Positions 12,340 to 24,117 of a stretch of 64,000 bases of DNA are shown one piece after another; the first letter of the stretch is position 1, and the number at the start of each line of letters is the position of its first letter. A model generated the notes under the pieces. It was not told where the DNA came from. It saw nothing but the letters and a program-made list of their open reading frames with translations, and made no database searches. This stretch comes from Limonium bicolor. Taxonomy: Eukaryota > Streptophyta > Magnoliopsida > Caryophyllales > Plumbaginaceae. The DNA lies in contig CM041776.1 of the NCBI GenBank assembly GCA_023374045.1, forward strand, positions 345,711,636 to 345,775,635. The letters are read 5' to 3'. Both the position numbers and the translations under genes were made by a program.

Positions 12340-12640
12340 AGCCGACTCACAAATTATCTTCCCATCAGATCCCATTCTTCTCACTCACTCTCGCCATCTG
12401 CCGACTCTGCCCGTCTCTTCACTTCCAGGCCCTGGCCGGCGGCGAACAAGGCAACACATACTGCTGCTGCACAACACAAGATGAAATAGGGGCTGAAAAT
12501 TTGAAAACGAGAGCAAGATTAAGCAGGGATTGAGAAGGCTTCATTTTCCTCTTCTTCTTGAGCTGCAGTCATTTCGAAACCGTTGAACTTTGCCGATAGC
12601 ATTTGGTATTCTCTTGAATTCCTTACTTCAAATATTTCTA
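12340..12640 (+). other. GC-richer leader-like segment in the CACTA interior
   Basis: This stretch has an unusually GC-rich composition for the neighbourhood (for example CCAGGCCCTGGCCGGCGGCG near 12430). It resembles the 5' untranslated region of a host gene. No coding match is recognised. It may be a third captured piece or the leader of one of the two recognised fragments. Confidence 0.35.
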
Positions 12641-12804
12641 CACTGAAGTGTGTGGAAATCTAGCATAACTTGCGATATTTCTATACGATATTTATATACT
12701 GAAGTGTCTGAAAAATCCAGGTTGAAGTGTCTAAAAATCTATTTGCATTATAGTAGAATGTAAGAAATTGTGGACATTCGAGCAAGATACAAGGGATACG
12801 AACC

Positions 12805-13055
12805 ATCACTTCAGGAGTAATCAATATGTTACGAGTAATCAATTCATTTTATACCCTTGTGAAACATGTTTAAATGAATTGTTTTGTCATTTCAGTACCT
12901 GATACGAACCATCACTTCAGGAGTAATCAATTTGTTACTAGTATTTGCAGGAGTAATCAATCTATTACTAGTTATTGCAGGAGTAATCAATCTGTTACTA
13001 GTAATTGCAGGGAGTAATCAATCTGTTACTAGTAATTGTAGGAATAATCAATGTA
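12805..13055 (+). repeat. 33-bp minisatellite (GGAGTAATCAAT...TTACTAGT)
   Basis: About four tandem units of roughly 33 bp, each GGAGTAATCAATCTGTTACT followed by AGTAATTGCA, lie at about 12918-13040. A partial upstream copy is at about 12812. The small ORF across it is only a read-through of the repeat. Confidence 0.8.
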
Positions 13056-13588
13056 AGAAGTTACTGAAATTAATTATATAAACCAAGCACGGCCCAATAC
13101 TGAATGAAAGACAACAAAATAGTTACTAGCTACGAGTAATCAATTTATTTTATACCCATCAAGTGAGGATAAACAAAATGATCAACAATAATCATGTACT
13201 GCTGTATACTTATTTGTTTATGCTATTCTTATTCAATCGTATTGCTGTATACATATTTGCTTGTGATGTTCTGATCAATTGTGTGGGTACTAGTATACAT
13301 GTATCTATCTTAACGAGCAGGTAGTAATTTTCGTTTGAAACAGAAATAAAAATTTCTTTGCTGGTGCCACTTCCATTTTTTGCATATGTTTATGACAAAA
13401 CCTCACAAATTCACTAGCTTAAAATCCCTTGGCTCACATAAGTGCTATTTGTGTGGTTCTTTACTATTCCAATAGGACCAATACGATGATCCAAATAGTT
13501 ACAGCAATAACATAGGTTCGTTACTTCATATTTGAGCCATCTTGTCCTGCATTTCATGCGCCTGAACAATTATGTTATATCTTTGCAG

Positions 13589-14160
13589 TTATGTTATACA
13601 TCTGTACATCAGCAAGGTGCTTGCTCAGGTTTGTTCTGTTTTTCATAAAATTGTGTTTATCCTAAGCTTGAAGTTCTTTATGATGTATTGATGTATTAGC
13701 ACTAGTTTATCTGCTATACTATCTATCGTTGACTGGGAACTGCTAGTCTGGCCAAATTTAGGAGTTAGATGGAATTGTATTTCAGTTTTTGACTCTAGGA
13801 TGTATAGGAGTCTATCTCTGCGTGTGTTCACATTTTGCTTTTGGCCACATTTCAGATTTCATGTGCGCGCTGCAACATAAATTTATTCCTCTTTTCTGAC
13901 GTTTCTTCTGTCAAAAACCTTGTTTGCCAGTAGCATCACTTGCAGCTTTCAGATCCTATCACAGTGGTAACCTGATATGCTTTCTCTACATTCTCTTATT
14001 CAGGTTTTGTTTGGCGTGATACTATTAGTATATATCCCAGCTTTGGATCCCTACCCTGGCTACACCCCATTGAGGAATGAATTCACAGAAAATGCTGAAT
14101 ACGAGGAGCTTCCTGGAGGAGAGGAGATATGCCCAGAACGATATGTTAATATATTCCCAA
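13589..14160 (+). pseudogene. Captured ABCC-type (MRP) transporter fragment, two exons plus intron
   Basis: Exon A (13589-13628) reads YVIHLYISKVLAQ. Exon B (14004-14160) starts [20 protein letters not shown] and contains [20 protein letters not shown]. Together they match the linker between the first membrane region and the core of plant ABCC1/ABCC2 vacuolar conjugate transporters, from family memory. The junctions are proper: AG before exon A, CAG/GT after it, CAG before exon B and GTAAAC after it, with phase 0 between the exons. The retained intron shows capture at DNA level, not by reverse transcription. The rest of the gene is absent, so this is a transduplicated fragment. Confidence 0.85.
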
Positions 14161-14912
14161 GTAAACAATTAATCTACTAGCTTCTTGTGGTGCGTTCAAA
14201 AATAATTTACTTGAAATTAAGTAAATGTGGGTGCAATACAAAGAGACTCGGCATAATGAGTCTAATTTAATTATGTTAATTAAGGTGCATAAAGAGGTGG
14301 CATATCTTCGGTGTGGAATTTCCGGGGACCATAGAATTTCTTTTATGGTCTTTCAATCATTTTGCTAGCAAACATCTGATAGATGCTCTATTTTTGTGGC
14401 AGAAATTTTCTTTTCATGCGGGGAAGATTCCAGGAAGGGTTGAGTGGTGAGAATTGCAAGGTTAGGTCTAAAATTTCCTCTCACTGCTCATTCTAATATC
14501 AAAAGCAATTATGTATACATGTAACTTTGTATTTGTATATACACGAATTGACCTTGTTCTGATGTTTAAAGCAATCTACTGCGTCTGAATTCTAATATCC
14601 AAAGCAATTTTTCATGACCTTCAAAAAATTAGGGAAGTGGCCATGTTCTGAAGTTAAAAGCGCTTGTCTGCTTTATATATATACGAATTTGAATTGTGTT
14701 GTGTATGTATAACTCTGTATAGCTGTCTCTATGTGGAAATTCAGATGTAGTGAATGCTCTCTATATGTATTTGTATCTCTGTTTACAAAACAATAAAACT
14801 TCCTCTGCAAAGAGCATAGTAGTTGTTCTAATTTCATATACAATAGTACTGCTATATACATATTTGTTTGGGCTGTTTGAACCTGTTTGTGGGTATAGGT
14901 GTATATGTGTAT

Positions 14913-15200
14913 CTGAAGAGATTGTATGAAGCATGGGAAGAAAATGCAGACGTTGGATTTATTATGATGAAGGGTAGTGGAAAGGCTTTTTTCTTCCGTT
15001 GCTGATGCTGTAAACCTCTACAAATTGATCAATAATGGAAAATTTGATGAATGCAAAAGCTATTTTGACGCGCTATATAAATTGTCTATGTTATGGATAC
15101 ATATTTGATACCACATGTAGCTATAATGGATGACATAAGTATGGGAGCTGCAGGTGGAATTTTCATTCCCAGAATGTTTCATGTGGTGTCTGATAGATCT
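14913..15200 (+). pseudogene. Captured 3-hydroxyisobutyryl-CoA hydrolase-like (HIBCH) fragment
   Basis: The plus strand encodes LKRLYEAWEENADVGFIMMK and GSGKA, then ADAVNLYKLINNGKFDEC, then (after a frameshift) TYLIPHVAIMDDISMGAAGG and PRMFHVVSD. These segments follow the order of the crotonase-fold active-site region in plant mitochondrial HIBCH-like enzymes of valine catabolism. At least two frameshifts separate the blocks, and the rest of the gene is absent. Its position inside the same CACTA element as the ABCC fragment marks it as a second captured host gene. Confidence 0.8.
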
Positions 15201-17100
15201 ATATGTATATGCTAGATAATACTCTTCTGCAGCTGACCTTATGTATCTTTGAAGTATTTTGCTGAATGAATTATTGGTTCTTTTCCACGTATTTCTCCTG
15301 TCTCTCTGGCCTTGAGATGAATTGATTGTTTTTTAACACGTTTATTCTGAATCGATCATTTATCCATATGGTTCTAATAGATTCATATGTGTGTATCTTT
15401 CTTTTCGAGCAGATAGTAATTTTCTTTTTAATCAGACTCCTGCAATGTACATGTATATATATGATTTTGTGGATTTTTCACTATCCGTATGCACCTTTTA
15501 TTATTGTGATATTGTAGACTTGTTCTGTTATTTGGCTGCTTTGATCACTATACACTACATTGTGTTAGTTGAGAAAGGATATTCAATTGACTGATTATAA
15601 AAATTTTTCTCTATCAGTTTTTTTCCCTGCTTCTCTTGATTGAAGAAACTCCCATCACACTGCATAATAGCAGAATGCTCACCCTATTAGTTTCCAAGAT
15701 ACAAACTGAACTGCTGTCTGGAAGGGTTTCAAAATTTCATACATGTATCATACTAACAGGTATCATTGGGGTTCTTTTTAACCAGTTTTGGAGTTTATCT
15801 TCCTGTGAGGTACATTGCTTAGCAGTTTTGCTGTCTTGGACTATTTGACCCAGTTTTGAAGGAAGAAAATGAGAGTTCTGGCATCAAGACTTTTAAGCAA
15901 GATATTAATAAAAGCCACGATCCTTTTGACTTAGATTCTGGTGAAGAAAACAATTGAAGTTCTGTAGTATTATGTGTGTATGATTGCTTATTCCTGAGAT
16001 ATACAACCCTATGGGCATAGAATATACCCATGTTGTATAAAAACAATTGAACATCATCTTAGGCATTGAAGTTGCTTGCACATCTTAGACATTGAATCGC
16101 ATAGAGCCATCCAGCAGCATAGGTGGTCTGAAAATACAACACATTTCCACCTGATTGCTTATTCCTAAGATATACAACAAACTGAAAGTGTTGATATTCA
16201 AGGTGAGATTCTTTGGCTCCAATTATCTAGTTAGCTCTCAATATTTAATGTTGTTTTTAGTTGCAGTTTGAGCATGATTACAAAGATACATATGGTGCTT
16301 TGTCCTCTGATTTTGCTGCTGCTTTGTCCTCTGGTCTATTGGTCATTACTTTATTGCTGTTACATGTCATTAATTGAACAAAATTTGTGAGCAGTTTATG
16401 GATAGATGCAATGGTTATTTCTGAACAATTTTTGCACACTGTCTTGGTCATTTTAAGAGTAATAGTTGATAGTCTTACGCATAGTTTTTAAGGTCACATT
16501 GGTAGATGTTTTGTACTGCATGAATGTAGTGTTCCCCTATTTTATAAACTTGCCATTTTCCAGCTTTTCAGGTTATACAAATCTAAAATTCTAGATTATG
16601 ATTAAGTTCTGTAATGATTTTTACTCTTCAAAAGGTGAAGTACTAAAGATTGTAAGGAATTACCATTTCCCTAGTCTCATTGGACACTACTAAAGATTTT
16701 GTATTGTCAAACCTTGTGTTACTAAATATCTCTATTTTCTTGTGATCGCAGGTGCATCTATTCATATGAATGGTGAGAGTATGATTGTAGACAAATAGAT
16801 TAGGAAGTTAGTTATCAGGGATTTTTTTAATGCAATGACATTTAACTGTAAATTATGAAGTTTCGCTACATTAGATGACGTCTTATGACATGGCATTTCA
16901 TTTATTTTTCTTAGTTGCTTTGAAACGCGTTATTGTAAAACCTTTGATATTGTGTAATAACTATTTTTATTATATTTTAGTTATATGAATGTTTAAACAT
17001 TTTTGTATAAAGAATCTTATGATTCTATACTTACATTATTTCAACATTTTAATATGGAAGGTGACAATATGATGTGAATAGTTAAAAAAAGAAAAAAAAC
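15201..17100. other. CACTA interior without recognised coding capacity
   Basis: AT-rich, intron-like sequence. A possible exon-like segment near 15840-15955 (reading FDPVLKEENESSG and DPFDLDSGEEN) could be another captured gene tail, but it is not recognised. No transposase domain is visible. Confidence 0.35.
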
Positions 17101-17139
17101 ATATTACATTCAAATCTGGTCGCTAAGATTCCATGAAAA

Positions 17140-17560
17140 ATTTGATCTTTAATAACATTAGCGATGAAAATTGTTGGTCACCTTGAATTAGGTAGTCATT
17201 TTTTCGTTTCCAATAGATATAAATAATGGTCGCAAATGATGTTAACGACCAATTATATTGTTAGTCACTAAAACACTAGCGACCAAAAATATTATAGTCG
17301 CTAAAGCGTTAGCGATCAACTTTACATTAGTCGTTAATGCATTGGAGACCAAGGTATTTGGTTGGTCACTATTGCAATAGAGACAACGTATATAGTTAGT
17401 CGTTAATGTTCTAACGACCATCAATATTTGGTTGGTCACAAAAACTATTAGCGACGGACCTTTAGCGACCACTGGTGACCAACTCTATTTTGGTCGTTAT
17501 TATCATTAACGACAAAAAATACCATCATTAACGACCAATATTATTGATCGCTAAAGCCTT
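17140..17560. repeat. Subterminal GCGACCAA motif array of the CACTA element
   Basis: More than fifteen copies of a motif close to TTAGCGACCAA or TTAACGACCAA in both orientations, often as inverted pairs 10-20 bp apart. This is the presumed transposase-binding region of this family. It differs completely from the ACCGTGGTT motif of the other two CACTA elements. Confidence 0.85.
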
Positions 17561-17887
17561 TTTTTCTGTAGTGTATGCATATTAACTCCGATTCGTGCAT
17601 TATCTTATTTGGTGATCAATTAGCACACAACACACACATCAGAGTAACAAGATAGCATACGGGGCATGAGGAATCCATACCGTCACCGTTGTACGTGATT
17701 CCAAACGTCCTTCGGTGTCACAATCAAGTCCTATTATGTACATACAATTGAATGATTAATATACCTATCATCAACTTAACTCCTACTTACTATGTCCTTA
17801 TACTTCTTACACTTACACTTTACTTACCTATTTTTCATTACTTAAGTTTTACTTTCCTACTTAACATTGGCATGCTTACATACTTGT

Positions 17888-17996
17888 ACATATATATATA
17901 TATATGTAGGTATATACATATATATATATATAATATATTATATAATATATATATTATATATATATATCTATATATATATATATATATATAATTTAA
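17888..17996. repeat. TA-rich microsatellite
   Basis: A nearly uninterrupted TATATA tract of about 110 bp directly upstream of the 70-bp tandem array. ORFs reading through it are spurious. Confidence 0.9.
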
Positions 17997-18017
17997 TTTA
18001 AATAATTTTTTTTTTTT

Positions 18018-18480
18018 GACCGGACCGGACTTGCGACCGACCTTGCAAGTCCGGTCCATTCCAGTAGCTCACCTTACCGAATTTTTTTCTGGCCGACCGA
18101 ACTTGCAAGTTCGGTCGCAAGTTTGGTCCATTCCAGTAGCTTGCATTACGGGAATTTTTCTGGCCGACCGAACTTGCATGTCCGGTCGCAAGTTCGGTCC
18201 ATTCCAGTAGCTTGCATACGGGAATTTTTCTGGCTGACCGAACTTGCATGTCCGGTCGCAAGTTCGGTCCATTCCAGAAGGTTTCATCGGTGAATTTTTC
18301 TGGCTCGACCGAACTTGCAAGTCCGGTCGATTCCAGTAGGTTACAGACGGGGAAATTTTCTGGTCCGACCGAACTTGCAAGTCCGGTCGCAAGTCCGGTC
18401 GATTCCAGAAGCTTTCCGTCTTTGTAAATCTGGGCTCGACCGAACTTGCAAGTCCGGTCGCAAGTTCGGTCCGACCCAGT
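18018..18480. repeat. 70-bp tandem array with palindromic GACCGAACTTGCAAGT core
   Basis: Seven head-to-tail units of 59-72 bp. Each has CTGGCCGACCGAACTTGCAA, then GTCCGGTC, a second half-site CGCAAGTTCGGTC, then CATTCCAGTAGCTTGCAT and a GGGAATTTTT tail. The core GACCGAACTTGCAAGTTCGGTC (unit 2) is a perfect 22-bp palindrome, and the extra half-site adds a third copy of the arm. Unit 5 lacks the extra half-site. ORFs on both strands read through the array and are not considered genes. Confidence 0.9.
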
Positions 18481-20379
18481 ATTTGCATTTTTATTTCTGT
18501 TTTCAGTCCCTCTTCTTACCCATTATTTCCCCATTGTTCCTACACTTAATCCCACATGTTTTAACACTAATTAAACCTCCTAGTACACCTTAATTCATTC
18601 ATTAACTCTTTACCCATTTCTATACTCATTTACTCACATAATTTTCCAAGTTTCTTTTCAACACTCACCTAGTCTCTTCTCTAGTTGCATTTTGCTACAG
18701 ATTTTAACATCTACACTCCTCTTCTACAACTCCCTCTTCTAATGTCATTTCTAGCACCTCTAATACATTATAACTACCTTAGCTATCTCCTTATATACCC
18801 TCTATCTTTCTCTAACAAAATCTGTTACAACCTACCTTATTCACCTAGTTTAAAATTCACTAAGTGTTCTAATCCCATATAAATTTCGTCATAGTCTCCC
18901 CTATATTTTTACACTCTCACCACATTGTTTCAGTCATTTAAATGATCTACACCACCTGTTTATAGCCCACACATATGTACCCAATTCTCATACACAAATA
19001 CCACACTAAAACAACATAAAAATTCCTGCACTCCACAATCCATTCCCAATCTGTTTGGATACGTTTTAAAATGTCTTTTAAAGGCTTAGAACATTTATAT
19101 CCTCTTACACATTACACTACCAATACACTATCATTTACAATACCAATTTTAACTTCTAAAAATCTGTTACATACTCATTTACAAAGCTACACAAAGGAGA
19201 GTATAATTACCTTGTTTCCTTCTACTAGTTTCTCTTTCTCCTTCTTTCTTCTCTCTTTCCTTCCTCTTCCTCTTCCCACCGGTTTAGCAAACACAATTCC
19301 TCTAACACTACAACCCATTGATATACACATTTCAATACACCATTTAATACACCAATTTAACCCTAACCATTATGTAAGTTTAATATAGGTTTTAGGGTTT
19401 AGAAATTATATTACCTTCCAAGAGTGTAAACAAGGCTTGGAGTGGCTCAAACACAAGATTCCAACTCCACCAATGAGGCTAAAATCGGCTAGAGTACAAG
19501 GGAGCAAGCAAGAGTTTAGCTCAAATTTCGTTTTGCTTTTAAGGCTAGAAAAAGATGGAGTTTTGAGAATATTTTTACCTCAAAAGAACAAGGAGAAGGA
19601 GGGCCTTCTAATGGTGGTGTTGAAGCTCCAAATGGGACATACCAATAAAACGAAAATGCTCCTTTTCAATTTTTGGAAAGAGGGAAATGTTGCTCTTGAG
19701 GAGAGGATGCCAATGGTGTAATTTTTACAATTTTTGGAGGAAGTTAAAGGGAGTAACAAGATGAGAGAAGGTGGAGTTTGTGGGGGGTTGTTTCAAGCTT
19801 CCATGGCTGTCGCAGGGAAAGGAGGAAGAATGAGAGTGGGGGAGTGAGGCTGCTATACGTGAGAGAGAAATGAGAATGGGAGAGAGAGTGTGTGAAGTGA
19901 GGGGGGGGTTACTTTATATCTTTTTATTTCTTTTGTCCTTTTATAAATAAAGAGAGTAGAGTGTGTGGTGTGTGTATATAAAATCGGACAGCACACAGCA
20001 CCCATGAGGGTTTTAAAATTTTATTTACAATATTGGACACATAAGTTTGTGTTATTTATATTCCTACCCCACAACTTCCCGTTTTTGACAGTTTTTTACT
20101 AATTTCTCGTTTTCTTGATTTTATTGGTCTAAAGCTTCCCTAATATTTATTAGTGATTATTTAGTTGACCAAAATTGTTACGAGTCTACTTGACCCGCTT
20201 AAAGACACGTTTTCCCGGTTACCTCGAAAAACGCGCTTTAAGGTTCGTTAGTGATTTTAATCCGTTTTAAGGATCCGTTTTCTTCGGGATTTGTTCCCTT
20301 ATGATTATTTATACTTAATTAAGCCTCTAAATTATTCATTAGCCTAATTAATCACCATTTTTAATTACGGGGTATTTCA
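18481..20379 (-). mobile_element. LTR-like repeat region, probably a Ty3/Gypsy LTR or fragment
   Basis: The right edge at 20379 reads on the minus strand TGAAATACCCCGTAATTA, a common start of plant Ty3/Gypsy LTRs. The interior has the low-complexity pyrimidine and purine tracts seen in long chromoviral LTRs. The other edge and a target duplication are not resolved, and the 70-bp array may also belong to this element. No gag or pol domain is present. Confidence 0.4.
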
Positions 20380-20388
20380 GTTACCAAT

Positions 20389-21188
20389 ATGTCTATGATC
20401 AGTGAAACTGAACTCCAAACTAGGGTTGTTGGAATTTGTATTACATTATCACCTGGTTTGCTTGCTCATATTCTTGGTGTACCACTGGCTGGCATGTCTG
20501 ATTTTAATGCTCAGAAGATAGATATTGTGCCTCTTAAAGATGTCCACAGGCATTATGGACTTGTTACTGCCAGTACTCGTCTGCGAAATTATCTCCAGCG
20601 ATATTTGGTGCTCTCCCACGGTTGCTTCATCTGTTTGCCTATCAAGTTGTTACACCGAGAAAAGACATGAGGGAGCGTGTCACACCAGTGGACTTGGCTC
20701 TTATGTGGTGTCTACAGCACAAGCTTGAAATTTCTCTGCCCAAAGTTATGATAGAGCACTGGAAATGGATCATTAATGGGCAGAAACCTGTTATTGCATA
20801 TCCACTATGGTTGACCAAGGTTTTCAGGTTTTACAATGTTCCCCTGGCGGAAATGGCGGGTGTTCCGATGAAGGGTTCACATTATTTGGGCGCACACACA
20901 CTTGCCAAGATGTCTATTGAAAGCACCCCATCTGGTTGGCAGCTCAAGCACCCACCCTCGCCTCAAGCTGGTTCTGTTCCGACTGATCTACCTACTTCCC
21001 ATGAATCAACCCTTTTGGCTATGATCAACACCTTGATTACTAATCAACATGCTCTGGAGAAGCGTATTCTGTCCCTTGAGTCTCGGCTTGCCACACAAAT
21101 GTCTCTGCCTCCTCTGAATCTGAAGCCACTTTCTAGCCGTTGTCTGTTTTTTTTTTTCATCCTTTATTGTTCTCTTTTGGCTGTCTAG
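20389..21188 (+). pseudogene. SIRE ORF3 fragment (PF20167-like), frameshifted
   Basis: The first frame reads ITLSPGLLAHILGVPLAGMS and VTASTRLR. After a frameshift near 20583 it continues PAIFGALPRLLHLFAYQVVT, DLALMWCLQHKLEISLP, YPLWLTKVFRFYNVPL and a C-terminal coiled-coil-like helix (LITNQHALEKRILSLESRL). The order and spacing match ORF3 of the minus-strand SIRE element. The break is at a different site from the breaks in that copy. Confidence 0.7.
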
Positions 21189-21535
21189 GCTACTGTGACT
21201 CTGTTGTGTAGTAGACTACTATTTTGAATTGCTGCTGGGGTTATTTTTGACTGTTAATCTACCTCTTTTGATTCGGCAAAAAGGGGGAAATGAATTGGGT
21301 GTTTAAGAACTATATCTGTGATCATATTGCTGTGGCAGTTACCTAATGTTTGTCTCTGCTGTCTGACTATTATTGTCCGCATTATGCCTCTATATGGTTT
21401 TTCTTTGCACTAACATGGAAGTATATGTTGAGGGGGAATTTCATTACGATCTGACGTCAAACCAATACGGCAATTCAGGGGGAACTTCACTTACACATTA
21501 CACAGAGTTTTGCCCTAATAAAAAAAGGGGGAAAC

Positions 21536-22123
21536 TGTTGGTGTTATTGTTTAGAAAACTCTGTGTTACAAAACTGTGCTTAAGGTTCTACCCAGATATC
21601 TGACGCCTGTGCAAGAGAGATGGAGACCGCAGCCAACAGAATCTGTTCTGTTGAGATAAATAGGGAAGTCTTTTATCTTCAACAATAATATGTATAAAAT
21701 CTAACAGATTTTATATAGAATTTCCAATAATGCTTAAAGATATTATCTTTCGTTGGAAATATATATTTTAGATTGTTTTCAGGAAAACGAGGCTTATATA
21801 GTCTATGCTACTGATGTAGAGATACCTAAGGTTTTTGAGAGAGCAAAAACGTGTTATCGTATGAGAGCTTGAGCGAACCTTGTAAAAACACTAGAAAGAA
21901 GAGAGATCTAGGGTTTTTACGTGTTGAGAACTTGGAGAGCCTGTTCTCCATGTTCTAGGTTTAGTATTTTCATTAATACGAGTCAATGAAGTGAATGTTC
22001 ACGTGAATCTGTTTTCATCTCTCTGCTTACGATTTCAGTAGTTCACATATTCATCGTCAGCCCGTTACTCACAATTCTCACGTAGAGCTACCATTGTAAG
22101 ATCCTACACAATTGTTACAAACA
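21536..22123 (+). repeat. 3' LTR of the SIRE fragment
   Basis: Starts TGTTGGTGTTATTG immediately after the polypurine tract and ends near ACAAACA, about 588 bp. The right border is inferred from TG...CA pairing with the start and is approximate. Confidence 0.65.
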
Positions 22124-23836
22124 TGTTACACTTTGATCTATAACAAATCACTCGTTAAACAATTAAGATTAAATCCTTGTAGTGCAACAAATTTGGTGTC
22201 TAAGTTGCTATATATCAAAGTTGACTGCTACCGATTTCACTATGTTAAAATTGCTCTAAAAATTGTGCCTTAATTATATATATGTATAGCAAGAATCCTT
22301 CAAATCAAACATTTCCTAAAACCAGATTCCATTACTGTTGAGGAGGTTAGGTGTTCAGAATTGGGGAAATAATCTTCAGCTACTGGGCGAAATCTCGTGT
22401 TAGAGCATAGCCGTACGTTCTGGAGATTAGTTGGTGGACAACTAGATTTGAAGAAGTTAACCAAAACAACTCCATATTCAAGATTCAACCATTACGCAAC
22501 AATGTAAATACCGTATTGTACTATTTAATAATCCTCTTGAAAAAGTAAGTTGTACAATAATGCAGATATAGTAGCTAGTATAACAATTTTCAGTAGTAAT
22601 ATATAGTTATGTAAATGCTGCATAAATTGCTACAAATGTAAACAGTGATTTGTATTTCTCTACATATATATATATATATATATACAAGTTATTTTTAGAG
22701 TTTAATTCATTACTTAATGTTTATTTTAGAGGGGTTTGTTAATTAATTTAATAAGGTTCCTTTTCAAAAATAATTACTTTAATATGTAATTATCTAATGG
22801 AACTAAAATGATTGAATGATATAGTTGATGGTAACGGGAGTATATTTATTAGGGTTGCTATTGACCATTAGATTACTAATTTATGGATATGAAATAGATA
22901 GTTCGTACCAGCTTACCTTGGATCTTTGTGATTTGATTTTGTATAATATGCAAGCTGTTTTTTGTTTGTTGTCGCGTATCTTTCCATCTTTGTATGATTG
23001 AGTTTCGATGTGCTTCTGTTTAGCTATCCAATAATTCTTTATCATTTCAACATTATATATCTACTCCACGCCCTCAATCAAACAAAATAGTTGATGGTAT
23101 TGGTAACGGGATGATTGAAATATAAGTCAGCGACAAGTTAAGATAGCTGACATTGATAAGTAATACGCACAGGTAAAATAATTTTATAAACTAAATTTTG
23201 TATTATATAGTTTATCGTGTAAGGAATCATATGCAAAAACTTAAATTTTCAAAATTAATTTATCTTATATGTTAAAAATTGAAGTCAAATGACATATCCA
23301 AATAGTAAATAGGACGGTCAAGGTGGGACGGAGGGAGTATAGCTAGCTACCCGCTACCTCCTTCCCACTTGCTCGGCAGCCTCCTCCTCCTCTAATATAT
23401 ATAGTAGGAGTATTATACTTATACGTTTGGGGGAGAGAGAGGTAAGCTACCCTCATCAATAATGGGTAAACCATAGGGTCACGGGGCTTATTTCCAACCA
23501 ACAAAGCAAAATTTTCCTCAATTTAAGATAATCACAAAACATCGTAGTATGAATAATGCCCGTACCATATAAAGATTATTGGTTGTACGTACGGCGGGCT
23601 ATAGCTCAGCGCTAGAAAGTCAAATCGGATGACATTATTCTAGTGAATCGATATAGTAGTTGATTTGACCAAGTTATAATTAAAATTACAACGTGAATTA
23701 AAGAGGATGAGGATGAGCACGAACTCGACGGATTGTGCACCAGCTGGCTGCTGATGAATCCTTGTCTTGCACCAATTGCGCCAGTGGTGCCATGTCCCCT
23801 TTTTTGACCTCCCCCATGGCCATGCCACATGCTCCC
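22124..23836. other. Intergenic, AT-rich
   Basis: No gene is recognised. It includes a TA microsatellite at about 22664-22684 and one Stowaway-like end (GGGACGGAGGGAGTA at about 23322-23340) without a visible partner. Confidence 0.5.
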
Positions 23837-23844
23837 GCTCTGTC

Positions 23845-24109
23845 CAGGGGCGTATCCAGGGGTACACTTGGGGTCACGTGACCCCACGTTTTTCAAAAAA
23901 TTTAGAGATTCCTATATGTATAATAATTAGAGTTTATATGTATATAGTATAGTGACCCCATATATTATAGAGTTGTTGGTGGTGTAGTGGTAAGGATTAA
24001 AAGCATTTAACAAATTATCTTGGGTTCAAATCAACTATGAGCAAATATGTTGAAATTTTTTTTTCAAAGAATAGTGACCCCATATAATTATATTCTGGCT
24101 CCGCCCCTG
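23845..24109. mobile_element. hAT-type MITE with tRNA-like box A and box B
   Basis: A 265-bp element with inverted ends CAGGGGCGTATCCAG and CTGGCTCCGCCCCTG, flanked by 8-bp target duplications GCTCTGTC (23837-23844) and GCTCCGTC (24110-24117), 7 of 8 identical. Eight-base duplications and CAGGGGCG ends are hAT features. Inside, TGGTGTAGTGG (23980-23990) and GGTTCAAATC (24023-24032) match RNA polymerase III box A and box B and stand 43 bp apart, close to tRNA spacing. Confidence 0.88.
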
Positions 24110-24117
24110 GCTCCGTC

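Larger units (their letters stand above)
11688..17573. mobile_element. Non-autonomous CACTA element carrying host gene fragments
   Basis: The left end CACTACAGGAAAA and right end TTTTTCTGTAGTG are inverted termini of CACTA type, 5886 bp apart. The right 450 bp are filled with alternating TTAGCGACCAA / TTAACGACCAA motifs and their inverses. The left 200 bp contain diverged versions (TGTGGTCG, TTGGTCAC). No transposase is present, so mobilisation would depend on proteins in trans. The interior contains two recognisable host gene fragments (13589-14160 and 14913-15200). Flanking triplets are CAT and TAT, a 3-bp target duplication with one mismatch. Confidence 0.85.
20380..22123 (+). mobile_element. 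SIRE-type Copia fragment: ORF3, polypurine tract, 3' LTR
   Basis: Only the 3' end of a plus-strand SIRE element is left: a piece of ORF3 (20389-21145), multiple AGGGGGAA tracts (21279, 21432, 21478), a final AAAAAAAGGGGGAAAC polypurine tract, and an LTR starting TGTTGGTG at 21536. Its ORF3 is homologous to that of the element at 1420-9205, but the LTRs differ, so these are separate copies or subfamilies. Gag and pol are missing, and the break coincides with the LTR edge at 20379. Confidence 0.8.

Noticed and set aside
17752..17991. Hydrophobic Tyr/Ile-rich ORFs on both strands
   Set aside because: Pure translation of the TA microsatellite.
18016..18488. Possible CRISPR-like repeat array
   Set aside because: Units are contiguous tandem copies with no unique spacers, in a plant genome. 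It is a minisatellite.
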